Shown here: positions 21,713 to 31,701 of the stretch, one piece after another
How the letters are laid out: every line of letters begins with the position of its first letter
How positions within the stretch are numbered: the stretch's first letter is position 1
Assembly: GCA_964595575.1 (NCBI GenBank)
Contig: CAZQRA010000013.1
Span: forward strand, 1 to 64,000
DNA length: 64,000 bases
Source of the DNA: PALSA-612 sp964595575
Lineage (GTDB): Bacteria > Actinomycetota > Thermoleophilia > Gaiellales > Gaiellaceae
Direction: 5' to 3'
Position numbers and translations under genes: made by a program
The notes under the pieces: generated by a model
Seen by the model: only the letters and a program-made list of their open reading frames with translations
Database searches by the model: none
What the model was told of the DNA's origin: nothing

Positions 21713-23454
21713 GGTGGCGGGACCTCATGTGCGGGGACGTTCGCCCCGCCCACGTGGGTCGACGGGTGGCGCTGGCCGGGTGGGCGCACCGCCGCCGCGA
21801 CCACGGTAGCCTCGTCTTCATCGACCTCCGCGATCGAGCCGGCATCTGCCAGCTCGTGGTCAACCCCGAGCGCTCCCCCGAGGCGATCGAGGTGGCGCGC
21901 CAGGTGCGGAACGAGTTCGTGCTGCGGGCGGAGGGGGAGGTGGTGGCCCGCGCCCCCGAGCTCGTCAACCCCAAGCTGGCTACGGGCGAGGTGGAGCTCC
22001 AGGTCGATCGGCTGGAGATCGTCTCCCGGTCGGTACCGCTTCCCTTCCAGCTCGACGAGGAGGGGGTGGACGAGACCCTGCGCCTCCGCTACCGCTGGCT
22101 CGACCTGCGCCGGGAGCGGCTCCAGCGGAACATGGCCCTGCGGGCGCGGATGGTGTCCACCATCCGCCGGGTGATGGAGGAGGCGGGGTTCCTCGACATC
22201 CAGACCCCCATCCTGTTCAAGCCCACGCCGGAGGGAGCCCGCGACTTCATCGTCCCCAGCCGGCTGCAGCCGGGCCGCTTCTACGCCCTGCCCCAGTCGC
22301 CCCAGCTCCTCAAGCAGCTGCTCATGATCGCCGGCTTCGACCGCTACTACCAGATCGCCATCTGCTTCCGGGACGAGGATCCCCGGGCCGACCGGGTGCA
22401 GGAGATCACCCAGCTTGACGTGGAGATGGCCTTCCCCGACCGGGACACCCTGTTCCAGCTCATGGAGCGCATGTGCGCGGAGGTGTGGCGGCGCTGTGCC
22501 GGGGTCGATCTTCCCACCCCCTTCCCCCGCCTCTCCTACGAGGAGGCGATGCTCCGCTACGGCACCGACAAGCCCGATCTCCGCCTCGATCTCGCCATCG
22601 AGGACGCCACCGAGGCGACCCGAGGCTCCGGGTTTCGGGTCTTCGCCCAGGCGCAGTGCGTGCGCTTCCTGCGCTGCCCCAGGGTGCTCTCCCGGGCCGA
22701 GCTTGCCCGGCTGGAGGAGCAGGCTAGGGAGGAGGGCGCCCGCGGGCTCGCCTACTTGGTGGCGGACGAGTCGGGGGAGCTTCGCTCTCCCATCGCCAAG
22801 CTCCTGTCCCAGGAAGAGCTCCAGGCCTTGGGCCCGCGACCCGGCTCCACCCTCCTCTTCGTGGCCGACGAGGAGGAGACGGTAGCCCGCGTGCTCGGAA
22901 GCATCCGCCTGCGGCTGGGCCGGGAGTTGGGCTTGATCGACGAGGACGCCTTTGCCTTCGTGTGGGTGACCGACTTTCCCATGTTCGAGTGGTCGCAGGA
23001 GGAGGGCCGCTGGCAGGCCCGCCACCATCCCTTCACCCGCCCTTCGCCCGAGTGGGAAGGCTCCTTCGAGGAGGACCCGGGGCGGGCCACCGCCCTTGCC
23101 TACGACCTCGTCGCCAACGGCAACGAGATCGGGGGCGGCTCCTTCCGCATCCACGAGCCGGACCTCCAGGAGCGGGTGTTTCGCCTGCTTTCCCTCTCCC
23201 CCGAGGAACAGCGCTCCAAGTTCGGCTTCCTGCTCGACGCCCTGAGCATGGGGGCGCCGCCACACGGGGGTATCGCGCTCGGCATCGATCGGATGATGAT
23301 GGTGCTGGCCCGGGAGCCGAACTTGCGCGACACCATCGCCTTTCCCAAGAACCAGGCCGGGGTCGACCCGATGAGCGGCGCTCCCTCCGAGGTCCCGGAG
23401 GAGCAGCTGGCCGAGCTCGGCCTCAGGATCGTTCTCCCCCGGCGGCCGCGCTAG
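21709..23454 (+). CDS. aspS: Aspartyl-tRNA synthetase (bacterial type)
   Basis: The 581-residue class II enzyme has an N-terminal OB-fold anticodon-binding domain (GWAHRRRDHGSLVFIDLRDR) and the catalytic core with QTPILFKPTPEGARDF and YALPQSPQLLKQLLM. A GAD insertion domain occupies the middle, and GIALGIDRMMMVL is motif 3. Whether it is discriminating cannot be settled: asnS and gatCAB are not in the window. The start overlaps the hisS stop by four bases. Confidence 0.95.
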   Translation: MRWRDLMCGDVRPAHVGRRVALAGWAHRRRDHGSLVFIDLRDRAGICQLVVNPERSPEAIEVARQVRNEFVLRAEGEVVARAPELVNPKLATGEVELQVDRLEIVSRSVPLPFQLDEEGVDETLRLRYRWLDLRRERLQRNMALRARMVSTIRRVMEEAGFLDIQTPILFKPTPEGARDFIVPSRLQPGRFYALPQSPQLLKQLLMIAGFDRYYQIAICFRDEDPRADRVQEITQLDVEMAFPDRDTLFQLMERMCAEVWRRCAGVDLPTPFPRLSYEEAMLRYGTDKPDLRLDLAIEDATEATRGSGFRVFAQAQCVRFLRCPRVLSRAELARLEEQAREEGARGLAYLVADESGELRSPIAKLLSQEELQALGPRPGSTLLFVADEEETVARVLGSIRLRLGRELGLIDEDAFAFVWVTDFPMFEWSQEEGRWQARHHPFTRPSPEWEGSFEEDPGRATALAYDLVANGNEIGGGSFRIHEPDLQERVFRLLSLSPEEQRSKFGFLLDALSMGAPPHGGIALGIDRMMMVLAREPNLRDTIAFPKNQAGVDPMSGAPSEVPEEQLAELGLRIVLPRRPR

Positions 23455-23457
23455 GAT
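23452..23457 (+). promoter_or_regulatory. Leaderless-type -10 (TAGGAT) for the 23466 gene
   Basis: TAGGAT at the aspS stop is followed by 8 bases and ATG at 23466. Confidence 0.4.
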
Positions 23458-23465
23458 CGCCGCCG

Positions 23466-23780
23466 ATGGGCGGGTTCCTTCCCCGCTTCGTCGTCGAGGT
23501 CGCCTTCCTGGGGCTGCTCGCGGCGGCGGCGGCCCTGGCTGAGCTCCGTCCGGCCTCGATCGTCGGGGTCATGGCCGCGGGCTGGCTGATCGTCACCGGG
23601 ATCGAGCTCCTCGCCTGGCGCCAGGAGCGGCGGGCGCTCCCTCCCCCTTCTCCTCCTCGGGAGGCCCCCTCCCCGCTACCGGCGGAGGACTGGGATGTGG
23701 ACGAGCTTCTGTCTCCCCTCCCCGGCGAGGAGGTCGAGGCCGGGGAAGAGACCCGCGTGCTTCCTCCCGAGGAACGCTGA
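23466..23780 (+). CDS. Small two-helix membrane protein, unknown function
   Basis: The 104-residue product has two hydrophobic helices, about residues 8-27 (VVEVAFLGLLAAAAALAEL) and 31-50 (IVGVMAAGWLIVTGIELLAW). A proline-rich acidic cytoplasmic tail follows (PPPSPPREAPSPLP, then DWDVDELLSPLPGEEVE). No family is recognised. Its stop overlaps the ATG of the next gene (TGATG), so it is probably co-translated with the RlpA-like protein and may be an envelope partner. Confidence 0.65.
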   Translation: MGGFLPRFVVEVAFLGLLAAAAALAELRPASIVGVMAAGWLIVTGIELLAWRQERRALPPPSPPREAPSPLPAEDWDVDELLSPLPGEEVEAGEETRVLPPEER

Positions 23781-24202
23781 TGGCCCTGCTCGCCCAGCGG
23801 ACGCTCGCCTTGGCGGGGGCGGCCCTCCTCTTGGGCGTGACCGCCCTGGCCTTCCGGGGGCAGGGAGGGGAGCAGGCTCGCCCTGCCCTCCCTCGTCCTG
23901 CGCCCCTCCCCGGAGAGGGCTGGTACCGTGAGCTCGCTGGCGTGGCTCCTGCCATGCCTGCCTCCGGTCGACGGACGGCCTGCGGCTGGAGGCTACGCCC
24001 CGCCACGCTCGGCGTCGTCCACGCCGTGCTCCCCTGCGGCGTCAAGCTGTTCGTGGCCTACCGGGGAAGGCAGGCCCTCACCCGCGTCGTCGCCCACGGG
24101 CCCCTACCCCCCGACCGCCAGCTCGACCTGACGCCGGCTTTGGCCAGGCTCCTGGGCTTGGAGGGAGTGGGGGAGGTGCGCTGGGTCCTGGCTCAGGCCT
24201 GA
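23780..24202 (+). CDS. Secreted RlpA-like double-psi beta-barrel protein
   Basis: The 140-residue product has an N-terminal hydrophobic helix (LALAGAALLLGVTALAF), an Ala/Pro linker and a C-terminal domain. That domain reads CGWRLRPATLGVVHAVLPCG, VKLFVAYRGRQALTRVVAHG, then LDLTPALARLLGL. This is the double-psi beta-barrel pattern of RlpA lytic transglycosylases and expansin-like proteins. The conserved His of the active site is present (VVHAVLP). The position of the catalytic Asp, normally in a DRGP segment, reads AHGP. It may therefore bind rather than cut glycan strands. Export to the cell surface is inferred. Confidence 0.7.
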   Translation: MALLAQRTLALAGAALLLGVTALAFRGQGGEQARPALPRPAPLPGEGWYRELAGVAPAMPASGRRTACGWRLRPATLGVVHAVLPCGVKLFVAYRGRQALTRVVAHGPLPPDRQLDLTPALARLLGLEGVGEVRWVLAQA

Positions 24203-24247
24203 GCGCGGGCAAGGAGCGCCCACAGGGCGCGGCCGGCGCCGCGGCGC

Positions 24248-24253
24248 TAGCCT
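24248..24253 (+). promoter_or_regulatory. Leaderless-type -10 (TAGCCT) for mnmA
   Basis: TAGCCT is followed by 6 bases and ATG at 24260. Confidence 0.42.
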
Positions 24254-24259
24254 GGGCGT

Positions 24260-25531
24260 ATGGCCACCTACCTCTACGGCGATGCCTCCCGCGACGGCGA
24301 CTGGGCCTGCGTGCGGCTCCGGCTGGAGGGCGACCGCATCGTGGACGCCGATGCCGACGGCCTCGCGTGCGACCTGCGCGGCCTCACCCTGCTCGAGGCG
24401 GCGGCCGTGGACGGGGAGGAGCTGGCGGTCGAGGCCCTGGCGGCGGCGATCGGCCCCGCCTTCAGGGCTGCCCCCTCTCCCAGGCGGGTGGCGGTGGCCA
24501 TGAGCGGGGGGGTGGACAGCGCGGTAGCCCTGCTCAAGGCGGGGCCGGAGGCGGTGGGGGTCACCCTCCGCCTCTGGGTCGACCCCCTGGCCCCGGCCGC
24601 GGAGCGGGCCTGCTGCTCGAGCGAGGCGGTGCGGGCTGCCCGCCGCACCTGCCACCGCCTGGGCCTTCCCCACGTCACCCTCGACCTGCGGCAGGAGTTC
24701 CGACGGGCGGTGGTGGAGCCGTTCGTGCGGGGCTACGCCCGCGGTCTCACCCCCAATCCCTGCACCCGCTGCAACGGCAGCTTCCGGCTCGCCACCCTCC
24801 TTGCCTTCGCGAGGCGGGCGGGGGCAGCCCGGCTGGCAACGGGCCACTACGCCCGCACCGTCGAGCACAGGGGAAGGCTGCTCGTGGCCCGGGCCCGCGA
24901 CCGGGCCAAGGACCAGTCCTACATGCTGGCGGGCCTCGACCCGCGCCTGCTCGCCCGCCTCTGGTTCCCCCTGGGCGAGCAGACGAAGGCGGAGACGAGG
25001 GAGGAGGCCCGGCGGGCGGGCCTCGAGGCGGCCGGTCGGCCGGAGAGCCAGGAGGCCTGCTTCCTGGGGGGCGACGACTACCGCGCCTTCCTAGAGCGGC
25101 AGGGTCTTGCCCCCAAGCCCGGCCCCATCGTGGACGAGGCCGGCCGCGTGCTGGGCGAGCACAGAGGGGCCTGGCGCTTCACGCCCGGCCAGCGGCGAGG
25201 CCTCGGCCTCCCAGGCGGCCGACCCCTCTACGTCCTTCGCGTCCAGCCCAGGGAGAACGCGGTGGTGGTGGGTGGGCGGGAGGCGCTCGCCTGCCGGCGC
25301 GTGTCCGTCCGGGGGCGCCTGTACGTGGAGATCGGGGAGCAGCAGACGGTGGAGGCGAAGCTCCGCTACCGGTCGCCGGCGGTGCCGGCCCGGGTGGTGG
25401 CGAGGCAGAGGAGCTTCCTGCTCGAGCTGGCCGAGCCCGTGGACGCCGTCGCCCCCGGCCAGGCGGCGGTCCTGTACGAGGACGACGCCGTCGTCGGCTT
25501 CGGGGTGGTCACCGGCGCCCGCGCGGCATAA
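24260..25531 (+). CDS. mnmA: tRNA-specific 2-thiouridylase MnmA with extra N-terminal IscU/NifU-like segment
   Basis: The 423-residue enzyme thiolates U34 of Lys/Glu/Gln tRNAs. The PP-loop SGGVDSAVALL begins at residue 82. The catalytic cysteines lie in TPNPCTRCNGSFRLATLL and ESQEACFLGGDDYRAF, and GHYARTVEHRG and RDRAKDQSYMLAGL are also conserved. The first 75 residues are not part of normal MnmA. Their pattern (GDWACVRLRLEGDRIVDADA, then GLACDLRGLTLLEAAAV) resembles a shortened IscU/NifU N-terminal scaffold with two cysteines (17 and 37). That could help sulfur delivery, which is inference. ATG follows TAGCCT by six bases. Confidence 0.88.
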   Translation: MATYLYGDASRDGDWACVRLRLEGDRIVDADADGLACDLRGLTLLEAAAVDGEELAVEALAAAIGPAFRAAPSPRRVAVAMSGGVDSAVALLKAGPEAVGVTLRLWVDPLAPAAERACCSSEAVRAARRTCHRLGLPHVTLDLRQEFRRAVVEPFVRGYARGLTPNPCTRCNGSFRLATLLAFARRAGAARLATGHYARTVEHRGRLLVARARDRAKDQSYMLAGLDPRLLARLWFPLGEQTKAETREEARRAGLEAAGRPESQEACFLGGDDYRAFLERQGLAPKPGPIVDEAGRVLGEHRGAWRFTPGQRRGLGLPGGRPLYVLRVQPRENAVVVGGREALACRRVSVRGRLYVEIGEQQTVEAKLRYRSPAVPARVVARQRSFLLELAEPVDAVAPGQAAVLYEDDAVVGFGVVTGARAA

Positions 25532-25534
25532 GAT
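25529..25534 (+). promoter_or_regulatory. Leaderless-type -10 (TAAGAT) for the 25542 gene
   Basis: TAAGAT is followed by 7 bases and ATG at 25542. Confidence 0.42.
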
Positions 25535-25541
25535 CGCGTCC

Positions 25542-26024
25542 ATGCTCCTCGCCGAGTTCACCGCCAGCGACGGCGCCTGGGTCGCCTTGGCCATCTTCCT
25601 CGTGCTCGCCGGCTTGGGCCTTGCCTACTCCCTCGTGCGCCTGGGGGTGGCCTTGGGCCAGGTCTCGCGCACGGTCCGCCACGCCGAGGACGAGGTCCTA
25701 CCGCTGCTCGCCAAGGCCGGAGGCACGCTCGATCGGGTCAACCGCGAGCTGGACAAGGTGGACGAAGTGACCGACGTGGCCGTGGGGGCCGTCAAGGCGG
25801 TGGACGGGGCGGTGCGGGCGGCCTCGGAGGCGATCGCCTACCCGGCCCAGAAGGTGGCCGGGATCGCAGCCGGCCTGCGCTACGGGGTCTCCTCCTTCCT
25901 CGCCCACCGCGATGTGGATGAGGCCCTACGGGCGGCCAAGGAGGCCAAGGCCCGCCGGGAGGCCGATTTGGCCCAGGAGCTGGCCGACCTCGGCGGCGAG
26001 CCGCCCGCTTCCCCCGGCCCCTGA
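25542..26024 (+). CDS. DUF948-like membrane-anchored protein
   Basis: The 160-residue product has one N-terminal membrane helix (VALAIFLVLAGLGLAYSLV), then an amphipathic helical segment with ARHAEDE-like and DRVNRELDKVDEVTDVAV repeats typical of DUF948 proteins. A hydrophobic AVKAVDGAVRAASEAIAYPA region and a charged C-terminal coiled coil (EALRAAKEAKARREADLAQE) follow. DUF948 proteins are general-stress envelope proteins of unknown biochemical role. It lies just upstream of alaS, a common neighbour in this lineage. ATG follows TAAGAT by seven bases. Confidence 0.72.
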   Translation: MLLAEFTASDGAWVALAIFLVLAGLGLAYSLVRLGVALGQVSRTVRHAEDEVLPLLAKAGGTLDRVNRELDKVDEVTDVAVGAVKAVDGAVRAASEAIAYPAQKVAGIAAGLRYGVSSFLAHRDVDEALRAAKEAKARREADLAQELADLGGEPPASPGP

Positions 26025-26057
26025 CGCCGGGGAGGCGGGAGAGGATCTCCCCGCCCC

Positions 26058-26063
26058 TAGAAT
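26058..26063 (+). promoter_or_regulatory. Leaderless-type -10 (TAGAAT) that fixes the alaS start
   Basis: TAGAAT is followed by 7 bases and GTG at 26071. The in-frame ATG at 26062 overlaps this hexamer and would be untranscribed. Confidence 0.5.
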
Positions 26064-26070
26064 GGCCTTC

Positions 26071-28601
<2,531 letters not shown>

Positions 28602-28605
<4 letters not shown>

Positions 28606-28970
28606 AGGTCCTCGCCCTCGACTATGGGCGGGCGCGCACCGGGGTGGCCGTGTCCGACCCCACCGGCACCATCGCTCGGCCCCTGGAGGTGGTAGAGCGG
28701 GCTGCCACCGAGGAGGGCCTGCGCCGGCTGCGGGCGATCGTGGAGGAAGAGCGGGTGGAGCGCGTGGTCGTAGGGCTTCCCCTCACGCTTCGGGGGGAGC
28801 GGGGAGCGCAGGCCCACGAGACGGAGCGGTTCGTGGAGGCGCTGCGGGCGATCCTACCCGTGCCGGTGGAGCTCTACGACGAGCGCTTCACCTCGGTGCT
28901 CGCCCAGGGGGACGATGCTCGGGCCGCAGCCCACCTTCTGTCCGACTACCTGGAGCGGGCACGGCGATGA
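28602..28970 (+). CDS. ruvX: RuvX/YqgF-family putative pre-16S rRNA nuclease (Holliday junction resolvase-like)
   Basis: The 122-residue RNase H-fold protein reads VKVLALDYGRARTGVAVSD (first catalytic Asp), VVVGLPLTLRGERGAQA and VELYDERFTSVLAQGDD (conserved E and R). It is slightly shorter than the 138-residue E. coli protein. YqgF trims the 5' end of 16S rRNA in E. coli. The GTG start overlaps the alaS stop and its own stop overlaps the mltG ATG, so alaS-ruvX-mltG form one translation-coupled operon. Confidence 0.9.
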
Positions 28971-29803
28971 GGGGGGAGGCGGCGGTCGTGGCGGCACTCC
29001 TTCCCTTCCTTGCCTCCGCCTGCAGCGCCTCCAGTCGCCCTCAGGCCCCACCGGCGGAGCCGGTCGTCCTCCGCATCGTCTTTCCCGAGGGCTTCACCCG
29101 GGAGCAGATGGCGGAGCGGGTGGAGGCGGTGGGCAAGATCGCCTTGGCCAAGCGGGGCGTGCGCCCTCGCCTCACGCGCCAAGGCTACTTGAGGGCCACC
29201 GAGCGCCTGCGGCCGCCGGCCGGCTTTCCCGAGGCGCGGGGCAGCGAGGGCTTCCTCTTTCCCGCCACCTATGCCTTCTTCGCCGACGAGACCGCCGACC
29301 GCTTCGTCCGGCGCCAGCTGGATGCCTTCCGGCGGGCCTGGGCCAAGGTCGACCTCAGCTACGCCCGCTCCAAGAACCTCACTCCCTACGACGTCCTTAT
29401 CATCGCCTCCCTCATCGAGCGGGAGGTGGTCGTTCCCCGGGAGCGGCGGCTGGTGGCCGCTGTCATCTACAACCGCCTGCGGGCGCGGATGCCCCTCGGC
29501 ATCGATGCCTCCCTCCGCTACGGCCTGCGCATTCCCCCCACGGAGGCGATCACCAAGGCCCAGCTCGCCTCCGACTCCCCCTACAACACCCGTCGCCGGC
29601 TCGGCCTTCCTCCTACCCCGATCGCCAACCCGGGCCTGGCCTCCATGCTGGCCGCGGCCCGTCCCGCGCGGGTGCCCTACCTCTACTTCGTGCGCAAGCC
29701 CGACTGCCGAAGCCACTTCTTCACCGCCAGCGCCGCCGCCTTTCTCTCCTACACAAGAGAGGGCCTACTGTGCTCACAGGGAAGACCACGCTCGTCGGGC
29801 TGA
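28967..29803 (+). CDS. mltG: Endolytic transglycosylase MltG, predicted lipoprotein form
   Basis: The 278-residue protein belongs to the YceG/MltG family that cuts nascent peptidoglycan and terminates glycan strands. The catalytic Glu is in IIASLIEREVVVPRERR. Other landmarks are GFLFPATYAF, VIYNRLRARMPLGIDASLRY and SPYNTRRRLGLPPTPIANPG. Instead of the usual cytoplasmic tail and transmembrane helix, the N-terminus reads AALLPFLASACSASS, a likely lipobox (L-A-S-A-C), so it may be lipid-anchored. The C-terminus overlaps aroE by 34 bases. Confidence 0.88.
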   Translation: MRGEAAVVAALLPFLASACSASSRPQAPPAEPVVLRIVFPEGFTREQMAERVEAVGKIALAKRGVRPRLTRQGYLRATERLRPPAGFPEARGSEGFLFPATYAFFADETADRFVRRQLDAFRRAWAKVDLSYARSKNLTPYDVLIIASLIEREVVVPRERRLVAAVIYNRLRARMPLGIDASLRYGLRIPPTEAITKAQLASDSPYNTRRRLGLPPTPIANPGLASMLAAARPARVPYLYFVRKPDCRSHFFTASAAAFLSYTREGLLCSQGRPRSSG

Positions 29804-30573
29804 TCGGGAGTCCCATCGCCGGCTCCCTGTCTCCCCGGATGCAGAACGCCGCCTTCGCCGCCCGCGGCCTCGACTGGGCGTACGTGCCCCTGCCCGTGGA
29901 GGAGGGGAGGCTGGAGGCGGCGGTGGCCGGCCTCGTCGCCCTGGGCTTCGCGGGGGCCAACGTCACCATCCCCTACAAGACCCGCGTCCTCGCCTTCTGC
30001 GACGAGCTCGACCCGGTGGCGGAGCGGGCGGGATCGGTGAACACGCTGGTCGTGCGCGACGGGCGCGTGCTCGGCTCGAGCACGGACGGGGAAGCCGTGA
30101 CCGGGGCGGTGGAGGTCTCGGGCCGGCGCGCGCTCGTCCTGGGAGCAGGAGGGGCGGCCCAGGCGGTGGCCCAGGCCCTCCTCGACGCGGGAGCGGGCGA
30201 GCTCGTGCTGGCGGCCCGGAGATCCGACCGCGCCCACGCCCTCAAGTCGCGCCTTCTGGCGGGAAGCCCGGAGGCCCGTATCTCGGTGGCGGAGGGCTGG
30301 CCGCCGCAGGCCCCGGCCGTGGAGGTGGTGGTGAACTGTACGCCCGTGCGCGACGAGCCTTTAGTCGAGCCCAGTCCCGAGACGGCGGTGGTCGACCTTG
30401 CCTACCGGGCGGACGGCCTCCCCACCGCCCTGGTCGCGCGCGCCCGGGCGACCGGCTGCGCCCCGGTCGTCGACGGCCTGGAGGTGCTCGTGCGCCAGGG
30501 GGCGCTCTCCTTCCAGCGCTGGACCGGGCTTCCGGCGCCGATCGAGGTCATGCGGGGGGCGGTGCGGCCGTAG
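29770..30573 (+). CDS. aroE: Shikimate dehydrogenase
   Basis: The 267-residue NADPH enzyme reduces 3-dehydroshikimate to shikimate. Landmarks are LIGSPIAGSLSPRMQNAAF (substrate Ser-x-Ser), GFAGANVTIPYKTRVLAF (catalytic Lys), SVNTLV, STDGEAVTGAV, the nucleotide motif VLGAGGAAQAVAQAL, and the C-terminal GLEVLVRQGALSFQRWTG. GTG at 29770 lies inside the end of mltG. It begins an aromatic amino acid block with aroC, aroKB and aroQ; aroA is missing from the window. Confidence 0.92.
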   Translation: MLTGKTTLVGLIGSPIAGSLSPRMQNAAFAARGLDWAYVPLPVEEGRLEAAVAGLVALGFAGANVTIPYKTRVLAFCDELDPVAERAGSVNTLVVRDGRVLGSSTDGEAVTGAVEVSGRRALVLGAGGAAQAVAQALLDAGAGELVLAARRSDRAHALKSRLLAGSPEARISVAEGWPPQAPAVEVVVNCTPVRDEPLVEPSPETAVVDLAYRADGLPTALVARARATGCAPVVDGLEVLVRQGALSFQRWTGLPAPIEVMRGAVRP

Positions 30574-30576
30574 GCT
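30571..30576 (+). promoter_or_regulatory. Leaderless-type -10 (TAGGCT) for aroC
   Basis: TAGGCT at the aroE stop is followed by 7 bases and GTG at 30584. Confidence 0.42.
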
Positions 30577-30583
30577 TACCGGT

Positions 30584-31687
30584 GTGAGCCTCAGTCTCGT
30601 CACCGCCGGCGAGTCGCACGGGCCCGCCCTGGTCGCCATCGTCACCGGCCTCCCCGCCGGCCTCGTCCTGGACAAGCGGGAGATCGACCACGACCTGTGG
30701 CGGCGGCAGCAGGGCTACGGCAGAAGCCCGCGCCAGCGGCTGGAGCGGGACGAGGTGGAGGTGCTCGCCGGCCTCCGGCACGGGCGAACGCTGGGGACTC
30801 CCCTCGCCCTGGTCGTGCGCAACCGCGACCACCGAAACTGGGCCTGGGGCATGAGCCCCTGGCCTCCCCAGGGGGAGCCCACGGGGAAGGGGGTGAAGCC
30901 GGTCACCGTCCCCCGACCGGGTCACGCCGACTTGGCGGGGGTCCAGAAGTACGGCTTGGAGGACGTGCGCGACGCCCTGGAGCGGGCCAGCGCTCGGCAC
31001 ACCGCCGTACTGACGGCGGCGGGGGCGGTGGCCAAGGCTCTGCTGCGGACGATCGGGATCGAGGTCGTGGGGTCGGTGGTCGAGGTGGGGGGTCGCAGGG
31101 AGGAGGAGGAGCGCCGCCAGGCGATCGACGCCGCCCGAAAGGACAAAGACACCCTGGGCGGCATCGTGGCCGTCCGCGCCCGAGGCGTTCCCCCCGGCCT
31201 CGGCTCCTACGCCACCCGCGAGGAGCGGCTGGACGCCCGGCTGGCGGCCGCCCTCATGGGTCTCCAGGCCGTCAAGGGGGTGGAGATCGGGGAGGGATTC
31301 GCGCTCGCTTCCCGGCGCGGCTCGGAGGCCCACGACGAGATCGTGCGCGACGAGGAGGGAAGGCTTCGCCGGCAGACGAACCGAGCCGGCGGCATCGAGG
31401 CCGGGGTGTCGAACGGCGAGGAGATCGTGGTGCGGGCGGCGATGAAGCCTCTGCCCACGCTCATGCGACCCCTGCGCACGGTCGACCTGGTCACGCAGGA
31501 GCCCTCTCTGGCCTTGGTCGAGCGCAGCGACACGGCTGCGGTGGAGGCGTTGGCGGTGGTAGCGGAGGCGGTGGTGGCCTTCGAGCTTGCCAGGGCGGCC
31601 AGGGAGAAGTTCGGCGGCGATGCCCTGTCCGACTTCGTGGCCGCCCACCGCGCCTACGTCGAGCGGATCGGCTGGTCTCCCCGCTGA
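30584..31687 (+). CDS. aroC: Chorismate synthase
   Basis: The 367-residue FMN-dependent enzyme converts EPSP to chorismate. It starts LVTAGESHGPALVAIVTGLP (signature 1), then RRQQGYGRSPRQRLERD, VPRPGHADLAGVQKYG, RTNRAGGIEAGVSNGEEIVV-type signature 2, and a C-terminal REKFGGDALSDF. Length is normal. GTG at 30584 follows TAGGCT by seven bases, so it may be transcribed from its own leaderless promoter within the aro block. Confidence 0.95.
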   Translation: MSLSLVTAGESHGPALVAIVTGLPAGLVLDKREIDHDLWRRQQGYGRSPRQRLERDEVEVLAGLRHGRTLGTPLALVVRNRDHRNWAWGMSPWPPQGEPTGKGVKPVTVPRPGHADLAGVQKYGLEDVRDALERASARHTAVLTAAGAVAKALLRTIGIEVVGSVVEVGGRREEEERRQAIDAARKDKDTLGGIVAVRARGVPPGLGSYATREERLDARLAAALMGLQAVKGVEIGEGFALASRRGSEAHDEIVRDEEGRLRRQTNRAGGIEAGVSNGEEIVVRAAMKPLPTLMRPLRTVDLVTQEPSLALVERSDTAAVEALAVVAEAVVAFELARAAREKFGGDALSDFVAAHRAYVERIGWSPR

Positions 31688-31701
31688 TCGGAGAGCGCGC
31701 C

